The notes: generated from the letters alone by a model not told the origin. A stretch of DNA of 64,000 nucleotides from Marivita sp046591575 (GCF_046591575.1 NZ_JBIQWA010000001.1:496001-560000), one strand, 5' to 3'. Counted from the stretch's first letter, positions 53,983-62,704 are shown. Numbers and translations: made by a program.

Positions 53983-54005
53983 ATTGGTTATATAATCTTA
54001 CCAAT
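53983..54005. promoter_or_regulatory. Candidate operator and -10 element of glcDEF
   Basis: ATTGGT (53983-53988) and ACCAAT (54000-54005) are perfect reverse complements, 11 bases apart. They enclose a TATAAT (53991-53996). A TGGTCA half-site lies near -35 (53967). TTGGT/ACCAA arms are typical of FadR-type GntR regulators such as GlcC, PdhR and LldR, although their usual spacing is shorter. It lies 15 bases before glcD. Confidence 0.55.
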
Positions 54006-54019
54006 TCGGAGGATTACCC

Positions 54020-55468
54020 ATGGAAATGCCCACACCCGACGCGACGATCCTGTCTCGTAAAGATGAAATCGTGGCCCGTTTGCAAAAGGTTCTGCCAGAC
54101 GCAGCCGTCATCTGGGACGAAATGGAGACGCGCGCCTATGAATGTGATGCGCTGACCGCTTACAAATGCCCGCCCCTTGCGGTTGTGTTGCCTGCCTCGA
54201 CCGAAGAGGTTTCCGCCGCATTGACAGTTTGCCACGAGATGGGCGTGCCGGTGGTGCCCCGCGGGTCGGGCACATCGCTGGCCGGAGGCGCGTTGCCCAC
54301 CGCGGATTGTGTGATGATCGGCGTGGCGCGGATGAACGATGTTCTGGAAACGGATTACGACAACCGCTTTATCCGCGTTCAGACCGGGCGCACCAACCTG
54401 AGCGTGACCGGCGCGGTTGAGGAAGACGGGTTTTTCTACGCCCCCGATCCATCATCACAATTGGCCTGTGCCATTGCCGGCAATATCGCGATGAACTCCG
54501 GTGGTGCACATTGCCTGAAATATGGTGTGACGACCAACAACCTTATGGGTGTGAAGATGGTGCAGATGGACGGCACCGTGTTGGACATTGGCGGCGCATA
54601 CCTTGAGTCGGCGGGCTACGACCTGCTTGGTTTGATTTGTGGCTCGGAGGGACAGCTTGGTATTGTCACCGAAGCCACATTGCGCATTCTGCCCAAACCC
54701 GAGGGCGCGCGGCCGGTCCTGATGGGCTTTGAGTCCAACGAAGTGGCCGGGGCCTGCGTCGCGGACATTATCAAGGCCGGCATCTTGCCGGTGGCAATTG
54801 AATTCATGGATCGCCCCTGTATAGAGGCGACCGAAGCGTTTGCCAAGGCCGGTTATCCGATGTGCGAAGCCCTGCTGATTGTCGAAGTCGAGGGATCAGA
54901 CGCGGAAATAGATGAACAGCTTGGCCTGATCCTTGACATCGCGCGCAAGCATAATCCGGTGGAACTGCGCGAAGCCAAAGACGCCGATGAGGCCGGGCGT
55001 ATCTGGCTGGGCCGGAAATCCGCCTTTGGGGCTATGGGACAGATCAATGACTACATGTGCCTTGATGGCACGATCCCGGTCGCAGAGCTGCCCTATGTTT
55101 TGCGCCGGATCGGTGAGATGTCGAAAGACTACGGGCTCGATGTGGCGAATGTGTTTCATGCCGGGGATGGAAATATGCATCCCTTGATCCTGTTTGATGC
55201 GAACAAGGAAGGCGATCTTGAGACCTGCGAAGCGCTGGGTGCGGATATCTTGCGGCTATGCGTCGAAGTGGGCGGCTGCCTGACTGGGGAACATGGTGTC
55301 GGGATCGAGAAGCGGGATCTGATGATGGATCAGTTTGCGCCAGAAGATTTGGAGGCGCAGATGGCGGTGAAAGATGTGTTTGATCCGGCATGGTTGTTGA
55401 ACCCTGCCAAGGTATTTCCTTTGGCCGCGTCTGCAAACCGTCGTACCGAGGTGCTGGCTGCGGAATGA
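54020..55468 (+). CDS. glcD: Glycolate oxidase FAD subunit GlcD
   Basis: The FAD-linked subunit of glycolate oxidase, oxidising glycolate to glyoxylate. The PCMH-type FAD domain shows PVVPRGSGTSLAGGALP near residues 76-92, PDPSSQLACAIAGNIAMNSGG near 140-160 and CGSEGQLGIVTEATLRILPKP near 210-230. The C-terminal VFHAGDGNMHPLILFD and GEHGVGIEKRDLM complete the family pattern. The length of 482 aa is normal. A GGAGGAT ribosome binding site precedes the ATG. It is first in glcDEF. Confidence 0.96.
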   Translation: MEMPTPDATILSRKDEIVARLQKVLPDAAVIWDEMETRAYECDALTAYKCPPLAVVLPASTEEVSAALTVCHEMGVPVVPRGSGTSLAGGALPTADCVMIGVARMNDVLETDYDNRFIRVQTGRTNLSVTGAVEEDGFFYAPDPSSQLACAIAGNIAMNSGGAHCLKYGVTTNNLMGVKMVQMDGTVLDIGGAYLESAGYDLLGLICGSEGQLGIVTEATLRILPKPEGARPVLMGFESNEVAGACVADIIKAGILPVAIEFMDRPCIEATEAFAKAGYPMCEALLIVEVEGSDAEIDEQLGLILDIARKHNPVELREAKDADEAGRIWLGRKSAFGAMGQINDYMCLDGTIPVAELPYVLRRIGEMSKDYGLDVANVFHAGDGNMHPLILFDANKEGDLETCEALGADILRLCVEVGGCLTGEHGVGIEKRDLMMDQFAPEDLEAQMAVKDVFDPAWLLNPAKVFPLAASANRRTEVLAAE

Positions 55469-55473
55469 AAACA

Positions 55474-55530
55474 GGGGGCGCTGCCCCCGTCGCCATAGGC
55501 GACCCCCCCGAGATATTTGGAAAACAGAGA
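55474..55530 (+). repeat. Dispersed palindromic repeat, copy 8, inside glcDEF
   Basis: GGGGGC-GCT-GCCCCC (55474-55488) and GTCGCC-ATA-GGCGAC (55489-55503) form two adjacent hairpins. They are followed by CCCCCCGAGATATTTGGAAA then ACAGAGA. This is the clearest full copy. It lies in the 67-base gap between glcD and glcE, so it must be transcribed through or attenuate within the operon. Confidence 0.8.
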
Positions 55531-55535
55531 CATAT

Positions 55536-56639
55536 ATGAGACCTGAGACAGAGGCCGATCTGGCCCAAGCGTTGGCTACAGCCACACGCCCGGTGCGGAT
55601 ACACGGCGGCGGAACCCGTGGCGTTGATGGCACCGGCGACCGGCTTGAGACCGGCGCGCTGTCGGGAATAACGCTTTATGAACCGGGATCTCTGACCCTT
55701 GTCGCGAAAGCCGGGACACCATTGGCAGAGATCGAAGCGGCATTGGACAAAGAGGGACAGCGCCTGCCGTTTGAACCGATGGATCATCGCGGATTGATGG
55801 GCACGTCGGGAGAGCCGACAATCGGAGGCGTTGTGGCCGCAAATGTTAGCGGCCCCCGCCGCGTGTCGGTCGGGGCATGTCGCGATTTCATGCTGGGTGT
55901 GCGGTTTGTCGACGGTGCGGGTACGATCATCAAAAACGGTGGCCGCGTGATGAAGAATGTTACCGGCTATGATCTTGTGAAGCTGCTCAGCGGGTCTTGG
56001 GGCACCCTGGGCGTTCTGACCGAAGTCAGTCTGAAAGTGCTGCCGAAACCGGATTGCGCGGCCTCTGTTGTGATTGACGGACTGGACCATGCCGACGCCG
56101 TCGCAGCGATGGCAAAGGCGCTTGGCTCTCCGTTTGAGGTGTCGGGTGCCGCGCATCTTCCGGTTGGTCCGGATGGTACACCGGTGACACTGTTGCGGCT
56201 GGAAGGATTTTCCGGATCGGTCGCCTATCGCACCAAATCCGTGGCGGCTTTGTTCGATGGCTTGCCGGTGCGCACCGAAAGTGATGCCGGGGCGGTTGCG
56301 GAAAAATGGGCCTGGGTACGTGATGTTGTGCCGTTTCATGATGCGGATGGTGATGTCTGGAAAATCTCGTGCACGCCATCCGAGGCGGCAGAGTTGGCAG
56401 CGCGCGTCACCGCCGAAGATCTGATCTTTGATTGGGGGGGCGGCCTGATCTGGGCGCGGGTTATCGCGGGTACGGATATCCGCGCGCAGTTGGGGGCGTT
56501 TGAAGGGCACGCGACATTGGTGCGGGGCACGGGCCAGCCGAAGTTTCAGCCAGAGCCTCCGGCACTGGCGGCTTTGTCTGCGGGGCTGCGTAAGAAGTTC
56601 GATCCCAAGGGGATTCTGAATCTGGGGTTGATGGGGTAA
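55536..56639 (+). CDS. glcE: Glycolate oxidase FAD-binding subunit GlcE
   Basis: A 367-aa partner of GlcD with a second FAD-binding domain. Seen: an early IHGGGTRGVDG near 24-34, DHRGLMGTSGEPTIGGVVAANVSGPRR near 86-112, RDFMLGVRFVDGAGTIIKNGGRVMKNVTGYD and the SWGTLGVLTEVSLKVLPKPD stretch, all typical of GlcE. It ends with FDPKGILNLG. It is separated from glcD by a palindromic repeat and from glcF by three bases. Confidence 0.95.
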   Translation: MRPETEADLAQALATATRPVRIHGGGTRGVDGTGDRLETGALSGITLYEPGSLTLVAKAGTPLAEIEAALDKEGQRLPFEPMDHRGLMGTSGEPTIGGVVAANVSGPRRVSVGACRDFMLGVRFVDGAGTIIKNGGRVMKNVTGYDLVKLLSGSWGTLGVLTEVSLKVLPKPDCAASVVIDGLDHADAVAAMAKALGSPFEVSGAAHLPVGPDGTPVTLLRLEGFSGSVAYRTKSVAALFDGLPVRTESDAGAVAEKWAWVRDVVPFHDADGDVWKISCTPSEAAELAARVTAEDLIFDWGGGLIWARVIAGTDIRAQLGAFEGHATLVRGTGQPKFQPEPPALAALSAGLRKKFDPKGILNLGLMG

Positions 56640-56642
56640 GAC

Positions 56643-57956
56643 ATGCAGACAACATTCACCGACGCGCAGCTGCGCGACCCTGACATCGCACGGTCCAACG
56701 AGGTTTTGCGCACTTGTGTGCATTGCGGATTCTGTACGGCGACCTGCCCCACCTATCAGGTCCTGGGCGACGAATTGGACAGCCCGCGGGGGCGAATTTA
56801 TCTGATCAAGGACATGCTCGAAAACGAGCGCACACCTGACGAGAAAACGGTCAAGCATATTGATCGTTGTCTGTCCTGTCTGGCCTGTATGACGACCTGC
56901 CCATCAGGTGTGCATTATATGCATCTTGTGGACCACGCGCGCAGTTATATCGAGGAAAACTATGATCGGCCCTGGCACGACAAGGCACTGCGCTGGACGC
57001 TGGCCAAGATTTTGCCCTATCCAACCCGGTTTCGGGTGGCGCTTTTGTTGGCGAAGATCGGCAGACCGTTTGCCCCGCTGATCCCGGATGCGCGGTTGAA
57101 AGCGATGTTGGAGATGGCCCCGAAGACCATTCCTCCGGTCAGTCGGAACGATGATCCACAAAGCTTTGCCGCCCTTGCGCCGCGCAAGAAGCGCGTGGCA
57201 TTGATGACCGGCTGTGCGCAAAAGGCGCTGAACACCGACATCAATGACGCCACGATCCGGCTTCTCAGACGTTTGGGGTGCGAAGTTGTTGTTGCAGAGG
57301 GGGCTGGCTGCTGCGGGGCGCTGACGCATCACATGGGCAAGCTGAAGGAAAGCCATGAGGCCGCCGGGGCCAATATCAAAGCCTGGGCGCGCGAGATGGA
57401 TGGGGACGAGCTTGACGCGATTGTGATCAACACCAGCGGCTGTGGCACCACCGTTAAGGATTACAGCCATATGTTCCGCAATGACGCTTTGGCCGATGAC
57501 GCCGCCCGGGTGTCTGCCATTGCAAAAGATGTCAGCGAGGTGCTGATCGACCTGATTGATGAGGCCAGCGTGGCCGATGCGCGAACTCTGCATGGGGGCA
57601 TGAAGGTGGCCTACCATGCCGCGTGCAGCCTGCAGCATGGTCAACAGATCAAAACACATCCGAAAACCCTGCTGAAAGCAGCCGGGTTCGATGTGGTGGA
57701 ACCTGCAGACAGTCATCTGTGCTGTGGGTCCGCCGGGACTTATAATCTGATGCAGCCAGAGATCTCGAAAAAGCTGAAAGCGCGCAAGGTTGAAACTCTG
57801 GAAGCCAAACAGCCCGACATCATCGCCGCGGGCAATATTGGTTGTATGATGCAGATCGGATCGGGTACGGAGGTCCCTATTGTTCATACTGTGGAGCTTC
57901 TTGATTGGGCCACCGGCGGACCGACGCCCAGCGCCTTGAAGACGCCTCACTCGTGA
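56643..57956 (+). CDS. glcF: Glycolate oxidase iron-sulfur subunit GlcF
   Basis: Carries electrons from the flavin subunits to the membrane quinone pool. Two ferredoxin-type clusters, CVHCGFCTATCPTY (about 22-35) and CLSCLACMTTCPSG (about 76-89), precede two CCG-type domains with GCCGALTHHMGK near 221 and CCGSAGTYNLMQ near 358. The length of 437 aa is normal. It is the last gene of the operon. No glcB or glcG follows. Confidence 0.96.
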   Translation: MQTTFTDAQLRDPDIARSNEVLRTCVHCGFCTATCPTYQVLGDELDSPRGRIYLIKDMLENERTPDEKTVKHIDRCLSCLACMTTCPSGVHYMHLVDHARSYIEENYDRPWHDKALRWTLAKILPYPTRFRVALLLAKIGRPFAPLIPDARLKAMLEMAPKTIPPVSRNDDPQSFAALAPRKKRVALMTGCAQKALNTDINDATIRLLRRLGCEVVVAEGAGCCGALTHHMGKLKESHEAAGANIKAWAREMDGDELDAIVINTSGCGTTVKDYSHMFRNDALADDAARVSAIAKDVSEVLIDLIDEASVADARTLHGGMKVAYHAACSLQHGQQIKTHPKTLLKAAGFDVVEPADSHLCCGSAGTYNLMQPEISKKLKARKVETLEAKQPDIIAAGNIGCMMQIGSGTEVPIVHTVELLDWATGGPTPSALKTPHS

Positions 57957-58019
57957 CGTCCGCGTCATAAATCTGCCGAAAAAAGCCGGTAGCCAAGGCG
58001 CTTAGTGTGGAGTTAACCT

Positions 58020-58856
58020 GTGCGCCTTTTGATCCTTGGAGCTTTGATGTTCGCGCTTCCGTCTTTGACAGCGGCGCAAACTACTGGGCTTTTTTCTATG
58101 GAAAGCCGTCAGGACGGGCGCGCCTGGGAGGCCGTGGGGCGGCTTGAACTTGCCGGCAAAGCGTTTTGTACCGGGTCGCTGATTGCCCCCGATCTGGTAC
58201 TGACCGCGGCCCATTGTTTATTTGATGATTCCGGGACCGCGCTGAAACCCGAGGATATTCAATTTCTGGCCGGGTGGCGCAACGGGCGTGCTGCGGCCTA
58301 TCGGCGTGTCCGGCGCGCGGTGGCACATCCCAATTACAGGATCGGGTCCGGACCCAGCCCGGATCGGGTATATTACGATATTGCCTTGATCGAACTGCAA
58401 CATCCGGTCCGCAATACGACGATCATTCCTTTCGTGACCGAAGACCGCCCGCCCGCTGGCGAAAGCGTCGGAGTTGTCTCTTACGCGCATAACAGGTCCG
58501 AAGCGCCTTCTATGCAGGACACCTGCGAAGTGTTGTCGGATCAAAGCGATCTTCTGGTGCTGTCCTGCTCGGTGGATTTTGGCAGCTCTGGATCACCGGT
58601 TTTTGCCTTTGCTGCGGACGGGCCCCGGATCGTATCGGTTGTTTCTTCCAAAGCGAAGAGTGGCGATGTGCCGGTATCACTGGGCGCTCCGCTGGAAGGC
58701 CAGATCGACGATATCAAGGTGTTGCTGACGGAAGGGGCCGGGTTTGAAGAGGGATCGGCCTTTCGACCGTTTCAGGCAAAAGATGGCGTGCGCAAGGACA
58801 CGGGGGCGAAATTCGTGCGGCCAACCGATGCAGATGCCGACCCCTTGAAACCGTAA
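58020..58856 (+). CDS. Secreted trypsin-like serine protease
   Basis: A 278-aa S1-family protease. A signal peptide (MRLLILGALMFALPSLTAAQ) is followed by a catalytic domain with His in VLTAAHCLF near 63, Asp in VYYDIALIEL near 121 and Ser in SVDFGSSGSPVFAF near 199. The triad is intact. It starts at GTG with GGAG eight bases upstream. The C-terminal 40 residues look unstructured. It may be periplasmic or exported. No target or inhibitor gene is adjacent; it lies between glcF and the Hsp20 gene. Confidence 0.88.
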   Translation: MRLLILGALMFALPSLTAAQTTGLFSMESRQDGRAWEAVGRLELAGKAFCTGSLIAPDLVLTAAHCLFDDSGTALKPEDIQFLAGWRNGRAAAYRRVRRAVAHPNYRIGSGPSPDRVYYDIALIELQHPVRNTTIIPFVTEDRPPAGESVGVVSYAHNRSEAPSMQDTCEVLSDQSDLLVLSCSVDFGSSGSPVFAFAADGPRIVSVVSSKAKSGDVPVSLGAPLEGQIDDIKVLLTEGAGFEEGSAFRPFQAKDGVRKDTGAKFVRPTDADADPLKP

Positions 58857-58975
58857 ACCGGACTTCCCAATTTAACACTGTCGGAACGCCCATATGGGGT
58901 CCGATATTTCACCACAAGCCTGTCCGAAGACGGAAGGCTTTTCAAAACTGGTATCGCTCACTGGAGGATGACCTT

Positions 58976-59443
58976 ATGCGTAGCTATGATTTTGCACCCC
59001 TTTACCGTGCAACCGTCGGCTTTGATCAAATTGCCGACATGATGGACCGGGTTCTGACGAAAGATGTCACTCAACCCACCTACCCCCCTTATAATATCGA
59101 AAAAACGGCAGATGATGCGTATCGCATCTCGATTGCCGTGGCCGGATTTTCCGAAAGCGACCTGACCGTTGAGGTCAAAGACGGGTCGCTGATCGTTGCC
59201 GCCACCAAGGCCGACGAGGATGAAGACCGCACCTACCTGCATCGCGGGATCGCCACGCGCGCGTTTCAGCGGCGGTTCCACCTTGCCGACCACATCCGCG
59301 TCGTTGGCGCAAGCCATGTGGACGGCATGTTGCATATCGACCTGCAGCGGGAAATTCCCGAAGCGCTTAAACCGCGCCGGATCGAAATTGCAAAAGCCGA
59401 TGCAATCGAAAAAGACGTGGTTGACGCCAAAGCAGTGAACTAA
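58976..59443 (+). CDS. Small heat shock protein (Hsp20/IbpA type)
   Basis: A 155-aa alpha-crystallin-domain chaperone that holds unfolding proteins. The start MRSYDFAPLYRATVGFDQIADMM is typical of the IbpA group. The domain runs from YPPYNIEKTADDAYRISIAVAGF to ATRAFQRRFHLADHI, and the DGMLHIDLQREIPE segment precedes a C-terminal tail. The leader holds a TCGCT next to the GGAGGA ribosome binding site, which recalls ROSE RNA thermometers. A strong terminator follows. Confidence 0.93.
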   Translation: MRSYDFAPLYRATVGFDQIADMMDRVLTKDVTQPTYPPYNIEKTADDAYRISIAVAGFSESDLTVEVKDGSLIVAATKADEDEDRTYLHRGIATRAFQRRFHLADHIRVVGASHVDGMLHIDLQREIPEALKPRRIEIAKADAIEKDVVDAKAVN

Positions 59444-59467
59444 GCTGTTCTGAAACGATGTCTGAGA

Positions 59468-59493
59468 AGGCCCGGCGGTTTGCCGGGCCTTTT
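59468..59493 (+). terminator. Rho-independent terminator of the Hsp20 gene
   Basis: AGGCCCGGC (59468-59476) and GCCGGGCCT (59482-59490) form a perfect 9-bp stem with a five-base loop, followed by TTTT. It lies 25 bases after the hsp20 stop. Confidence 0.88.
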
Positions 59494-59578
59494 GCGTGTT
59501 TGCAAAGATGCTGTTGTGACAGCGAACACCCGAACCCTGTTCGGGCTGGTCGATCTGGCGGTCAAGAGATGACCCCGA

Positions 59579-61078
59579 TCAGGCGGGATCGACAGAACGC
59601 CGTCGCGCCAGAACGCCGCGCAAAATCGGAAAGGCAAGCGCCAGAAACGTGATGCCAAAGAGCGTGCCTGCGATGGGGTGATCCGTGGCAAAGGCGGTAA
59701 AATCCCCGCGTGTCAGGATCAGCCCTTGCCGCAGTGTCAACTCAAGCGTGGGGCCAAGCACCATACCAATCACCAGGGGGGCCATCGGCACGCCCTGCCT
59801 GCGCAGGATAAAGCCCAGCACACCGGCAAACCCCATCACCATCAGATCGAACGGATTGCCGCGCACGAAATAGATGCCAACCCCACAAAGCAAAACAACG
59901 CCCGTCATCATAAAGCCTTCGCGCATCCGAAGGATGGGTGCGGCAACCCGGCCCAACACCATGCCAAGCGGCAGCAGCAACAGGTTGATGATAAAAAACC
60001 CAGCAAAGATCGACGCAATAAGCGTGGGATTGTCCTCCATCAGGCGAAACCCCGGCGTGATCCCGTGCAGGGTGAGTGTGGCCAGCATGACAGCGGTGAT
60101 CGCATCGCCTGGAATTCCAAGCGCCATGGTTGGCACCAGCGCACCGCCTGTGACGGCGTTGTTGGCGGCCTCTGACGAGATAATGCCATCCGGCTCTCCG
60201 GTGCCGTAGGCGTGCTTGTTCGGTGAAGACCGCTTGCCCTCGGCATAGGAAATGAACGCGGCGGTTGCGGCCCCGGTACCGGGAAGAACGCCGATCACGT
60301 TGCCGATCAACACCGATTTGGCGAGGTTTTTCTTGCGCCCCACCCATTCACGCCACCGCGGCAGGACAATGCCTTTGAACGCGGCCAGTTCGCTGACCTT
60401 TTCGGTGGTCTTGCTGGCGCGGATGAACACTTCGGACAAGGCGAAGATGCCAATGACCACGGCAAGCAAGTTGAACCCCGAAATGAGCTGCCAATTGCCG
60501 AAGGTAAAGCGCGGCTGTCCGGTGACGGGATCGCCGCCGACAGAGGCCAGAAAGATACCGATGCAACCCGCCAAAAGCCCTTTGACCAGAGATCCGGAAG
60601 ACACCGAGACGATGCAGGTCATGCCCAAAAGCACCAGCGCAAATGTCTCGATCGGGCCGAAATTCAGCGCGAAAGCCGCCAGTTGTGGCGCGGCAAGAAG
60701 CAGCACAACGGCCGAGACCAATCCGCCCGCAACCGATGCGGTGGTGGCCCAACCCAACGCTTTGCCCGCCTCTCCACGCTGCGCCATCGGGTAGCCGTCA
60801 AAGCAGGTGGCGGCGGATTGCGGCGTGCCGGGCGTGTTGATCAAAATGGCTGAAATTGAGCCGCCATAAACCGATCCGGCATACACGGCGAGCAGCAACA
60901 GGATTGCCGGGGCCTGCCCCATCGACAGTGTGAAAGGCAGCACCATCGCCACCGCAACCGTTGATCCAATCCCCGGCATCGCACCCAGGATAATGCCCAG
61001 CACCGTACCCAGCACGAGGGTCAGCAAAGCCTCGGTTGTCATCAACAGCGACAGCGCGTCGGGAAGAGCAGAGATCAT
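59579..61078 (-). CDS. tctA: Tripartite tricarboxylate transporter large permease TctA
   Basis: A 499-aa membrane subunit of a TTT-family carrier, with about 12 helices. Family signatures: LGAMPGIGSTVAVAMVLPFTLSM near residues 31-53, GSVYGGSISAILINTPGTPQSAAT near 68-91, and the matching second-half motif NVIGVLPGTGAATAAFISYAEGKRSS. The ISSEAANNAVTGGALVPTMALGIPG segment is conserved. It is third in tctC-tctB-tctA. The substrate could be a di- or tricarboxylate or a related acid. Confidence 0.95.
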   Translation of the reverse strand: MISALPDALSLLMTTEALLTLVLGTVLGIILGAMPGIGSTVAVAMVLPFTLSMGQAPAILLLLAVYAGSVYGGSISAILINTPGTPQSAATCFDGYPMAQRGEAGKALGWATTASVAGGLVSAVVLLLAAPQLAAFALNFGPIETFALVLLGMTCIVSVSSGSLVKGLLAGCIGIFLASVGGDPVTGQPRFTFGNWQLISGFNLLAVVIGIFALSEVFIRASKTTEKVSELAAFKGIVLPRWREWVGRKKNLAKSVLIGNVIGVLPGTGAATAAFISYAEGKRSSPNKHAYGTGEPDGIISSEAANNAVTGGALVPTMALGIPGDAITAVMLATLTLHGITPGFRLMEDNPTLIASIFAGFFIINLLLLPLGMVLGRVAAPILRMREGFMMTGVVLLCGVGIYFVRGNPFDLMVMGFAGVLGFILRRQGVPMAPLVIGMVLGPTLELTLRQGLILTRGDFTAFATDHPIAGTLFGITFLALAFPILRGVLARRRSVDPA

Positions 61079-61091
61079 GGCGCGCGATCCT

Positions 61092-61550
61092 TCAGAACAG
61101 GTAGGTGAACGGAGACGTGGGCAGAGGCAGCTTGAGGATATGGTTGAACAGGATCACCATGCTGCCCGGTACGGCAATCGCATAGGCGGCAATCACCAGC
61201 GGGTTGCGGATGCCGAAAATCCACAAGCCCATGACCGAGAACGGCACGGATGACAGCATGAATCCAACCCGCGTGATTGCGTTGGCATAAAGGACCGCAG
61301 CAATCACCAATGCGATCAACGCGCCCCATTTCTCGACCGGTTCGACCGATTTTTGCGCGATCACATCCTGCAGCAGAGCTATCAGAATCAGACCGATCAT
61401 CAGCCCAAGGATGATACGCGGGAAGTAGACAGGGGACTGGACCGCACCCAAAAGCCGGTATTCGGTGCCAAAGGTCGTCGCAAACAAAGCGCCCGCCGCA
61501 ATCAGCAGCGTCAGCAGGACAAGCACGCGTTCGGAAAGCAAGGACGGCAT
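61092..61550 (-). CDS. tctB: Tripartite tricarboxylate transporter small permease TctB
   Basis: A 152-aa small membrane subunit with four hydrophobic helices, between the permease and binding-protein genes as usual for this carrier. The conserved Y-F-P-R motif (SPVYFPRIILGLMI) lies near residues 40-53. The ATG at 61550 has a GGAG site and is preferred over 61604. It follows tctC by 73 bases and precedes tctA by 13. Confidence 0.9.
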   Translation of the reverse strand: MPSLLSERVLVLLTLLIAAGALFATTFGTEYRLLGAVQSPVYFPRIILGLMIGLILIALLQDVIAQKSVEPVEKWGALIALVIAAVLYANAITRVGFMLSSVPFSVMGLWIFGIRNPLVIAAYAIAVPGSMVILFNHILKLPLPTSPFTYLF

Positions 61551-61623
61551 GGAGGGCGCTCCGCCATAAATGGGCAAGGGCGGTCCGGCCAGGTGCCGCA
61601 CCACCCCATTTTTTCCGGAAGAA

Positions 61624-62580
61624 TCAGTTCAGCCCAGCGGCTTCGATAAGAACCGAATTGGCCTCGTATTGTTCGCGGAAGAATGTGTTGAATTCCTCAG
61701 CCCCACGATAGTTGATGACGGTGCCAGAGGTTGCGGCAAACTCTTGGAATCCATCAGAATTGACCGCTTGTTCGCAGGCGGCTTCCAGCGTGGCCACGAC
61801 CTCGGCGTCAACACCTGCCGGTGCAAACAAACCGCCCCAGAGATAAAGTTCGTTCAGCGGTGCTGCGATGCCGGCTTCTGCAGCGGTTGGAACATCGGGA
61901 TAGTTTTCCAGACGTTCATCGTTGAACACCATCAAAGGCCGGAAATCACCCCGTTGCATCAGGATCTCGGTATCGCCGAAAAACTGGATTGTGCCAGCGG
62001 TCAACGCCTGTACGGCAGGGCCTGACCCCTGAAACGGCAGATGTACCATATCGTCGATAATACCAAGGCCCGCGAAACCCGCGACAGTGGTCAGATGCGT
62101 CATCGCCCCCGCGCCAGACGACCCGTAGACAAGCGCACCGGGATCGGCCCTGACCGCGTCAACAACGTCTTGTGCCGTCATGTAAGGCGTATCGGCAGAG
62201 GTGAAAAGCAGCGTTGGCGAGGCCGCGACCGAGCAGATCGGCGTCCAGCTGTCGACATCATAGGGCACATCCCGAATCTGCGGCTGGATCGTGGCAACAG
62301 TGATCGAGAAATAACCCAACTGGTAACCATCGGCGCGCTGCCCTTGCAAGGCAGAGGCCGCGACGGTGCCGGACCCGCCCGCCATGTTCGACACAAAAAC
62401 ATCGCCCTCGATGGCTTCGGCGAAATAAGGTGCAAAGCCACGCAGCAACAGATCAGTGCCACCACCCGCATTAAACGGAGCAATCAGGTTGATGGGCCGC
62501 TCAGGGAAGTCCTGGGCCGAGGCGACAGTGGCAGTCAAAGCAACGGCGGCCAGACCGGTGGTCAGATAAGTGAGTTTCAT
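61624..62580 (-). CDS. tctC: Tripartite tricarboxylate transporter substrate-binding protein TctC
   Basis: A 318-aa periplasmic Bug-type binding protein. A signal peptide (residues 1-22, ending TATVASAQ) precedes PERPINLIAPFNAGGGTDLLLRGFAPYF at about 26-53, the typical binding loop. Then come VSNMAGGSGTVAAS and YGSSGAGAMTHLTTVAG, and the DVPTAAEAGI segment near 228. It is the first gene of the transporter operon and divergent from a LacI regulator. The ligand cannot be read from sequence. Confidence 0.95.
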   Translation of the reverse strand: MKLTYLTTGLAAVALTATVASAQDFPERPINLIAPFNAGGGTDLLLRGFAPYFAEAIEGDVFVSNMAGGSGTVAASALQGQRADGYQLGYFSITVATIQPQIRDVPYDVDSWTPICSVAASPTLLFTSADTPYMTAQDVVDAVRADPGALVYGSSGAGAMTHLTTVAGFAGLGIIDDMVHLPFQGSGPAVQALTAGTIQFFGDTEILMQRGDFRPLMVFNDERLENYPDVPTAAEAGIAAPLNELYLWGGLFAPAGVDAEVVATLEAACEQAVNSDGFQEFAATSGTVINYRGAEEFNTFFREQYEANSVLIEAAGLN

Positions 62581-62628
62581 GTTTCCTCCCTGAGTCCCGT
62601 TCAGGACTTCGTTGTGGTTCCTGGTAAA

Positions 62629-62665
62629 TTGGTAGCGTTGTCATTTTGAATGTCAACGTTGTCAT
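62629..62665. promoter_or_regulatory. Two LacI-type operator dyads between tctC and the lacI-family gene
   Basis: ATGTCAACGTTGTCAT (62650-62665) has a perfect CAACGTTG centre with outer ATG/CAT, the CG-centred form expected for LacI regulators. A related sequence TTGGTAGCGTTGTCAT lies at 62629-62644, exactly 21 bases away (two helical turns). The pair sits 50-85 bases from the tctC start and 40-75 from the regulator. Confidence 0.65.
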
Positions 62666-62704
62666 TTGCAAAGATTATCGTCACTAAGGGCAAAAGGTAA
62701 CATT

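Noticed and set aside
55044..56858. A 604-codon antisense open frame opposite glcD, glcE and the start of glcF
   Set aside because: It is the shadow of three certain genes and crosses the palindromic repeat; the composition is Arg/His/Pro-rich as in other antisense frames.
58863..58895. Possible RpoH (heat shock sigma) promoter CTTCCCA and CCCATAT before hsp20
   Set aside because: The -10-like CCCATAT is good, but the spacing of about 19 bases and a weak -35 do not fit the RpoH consensus.
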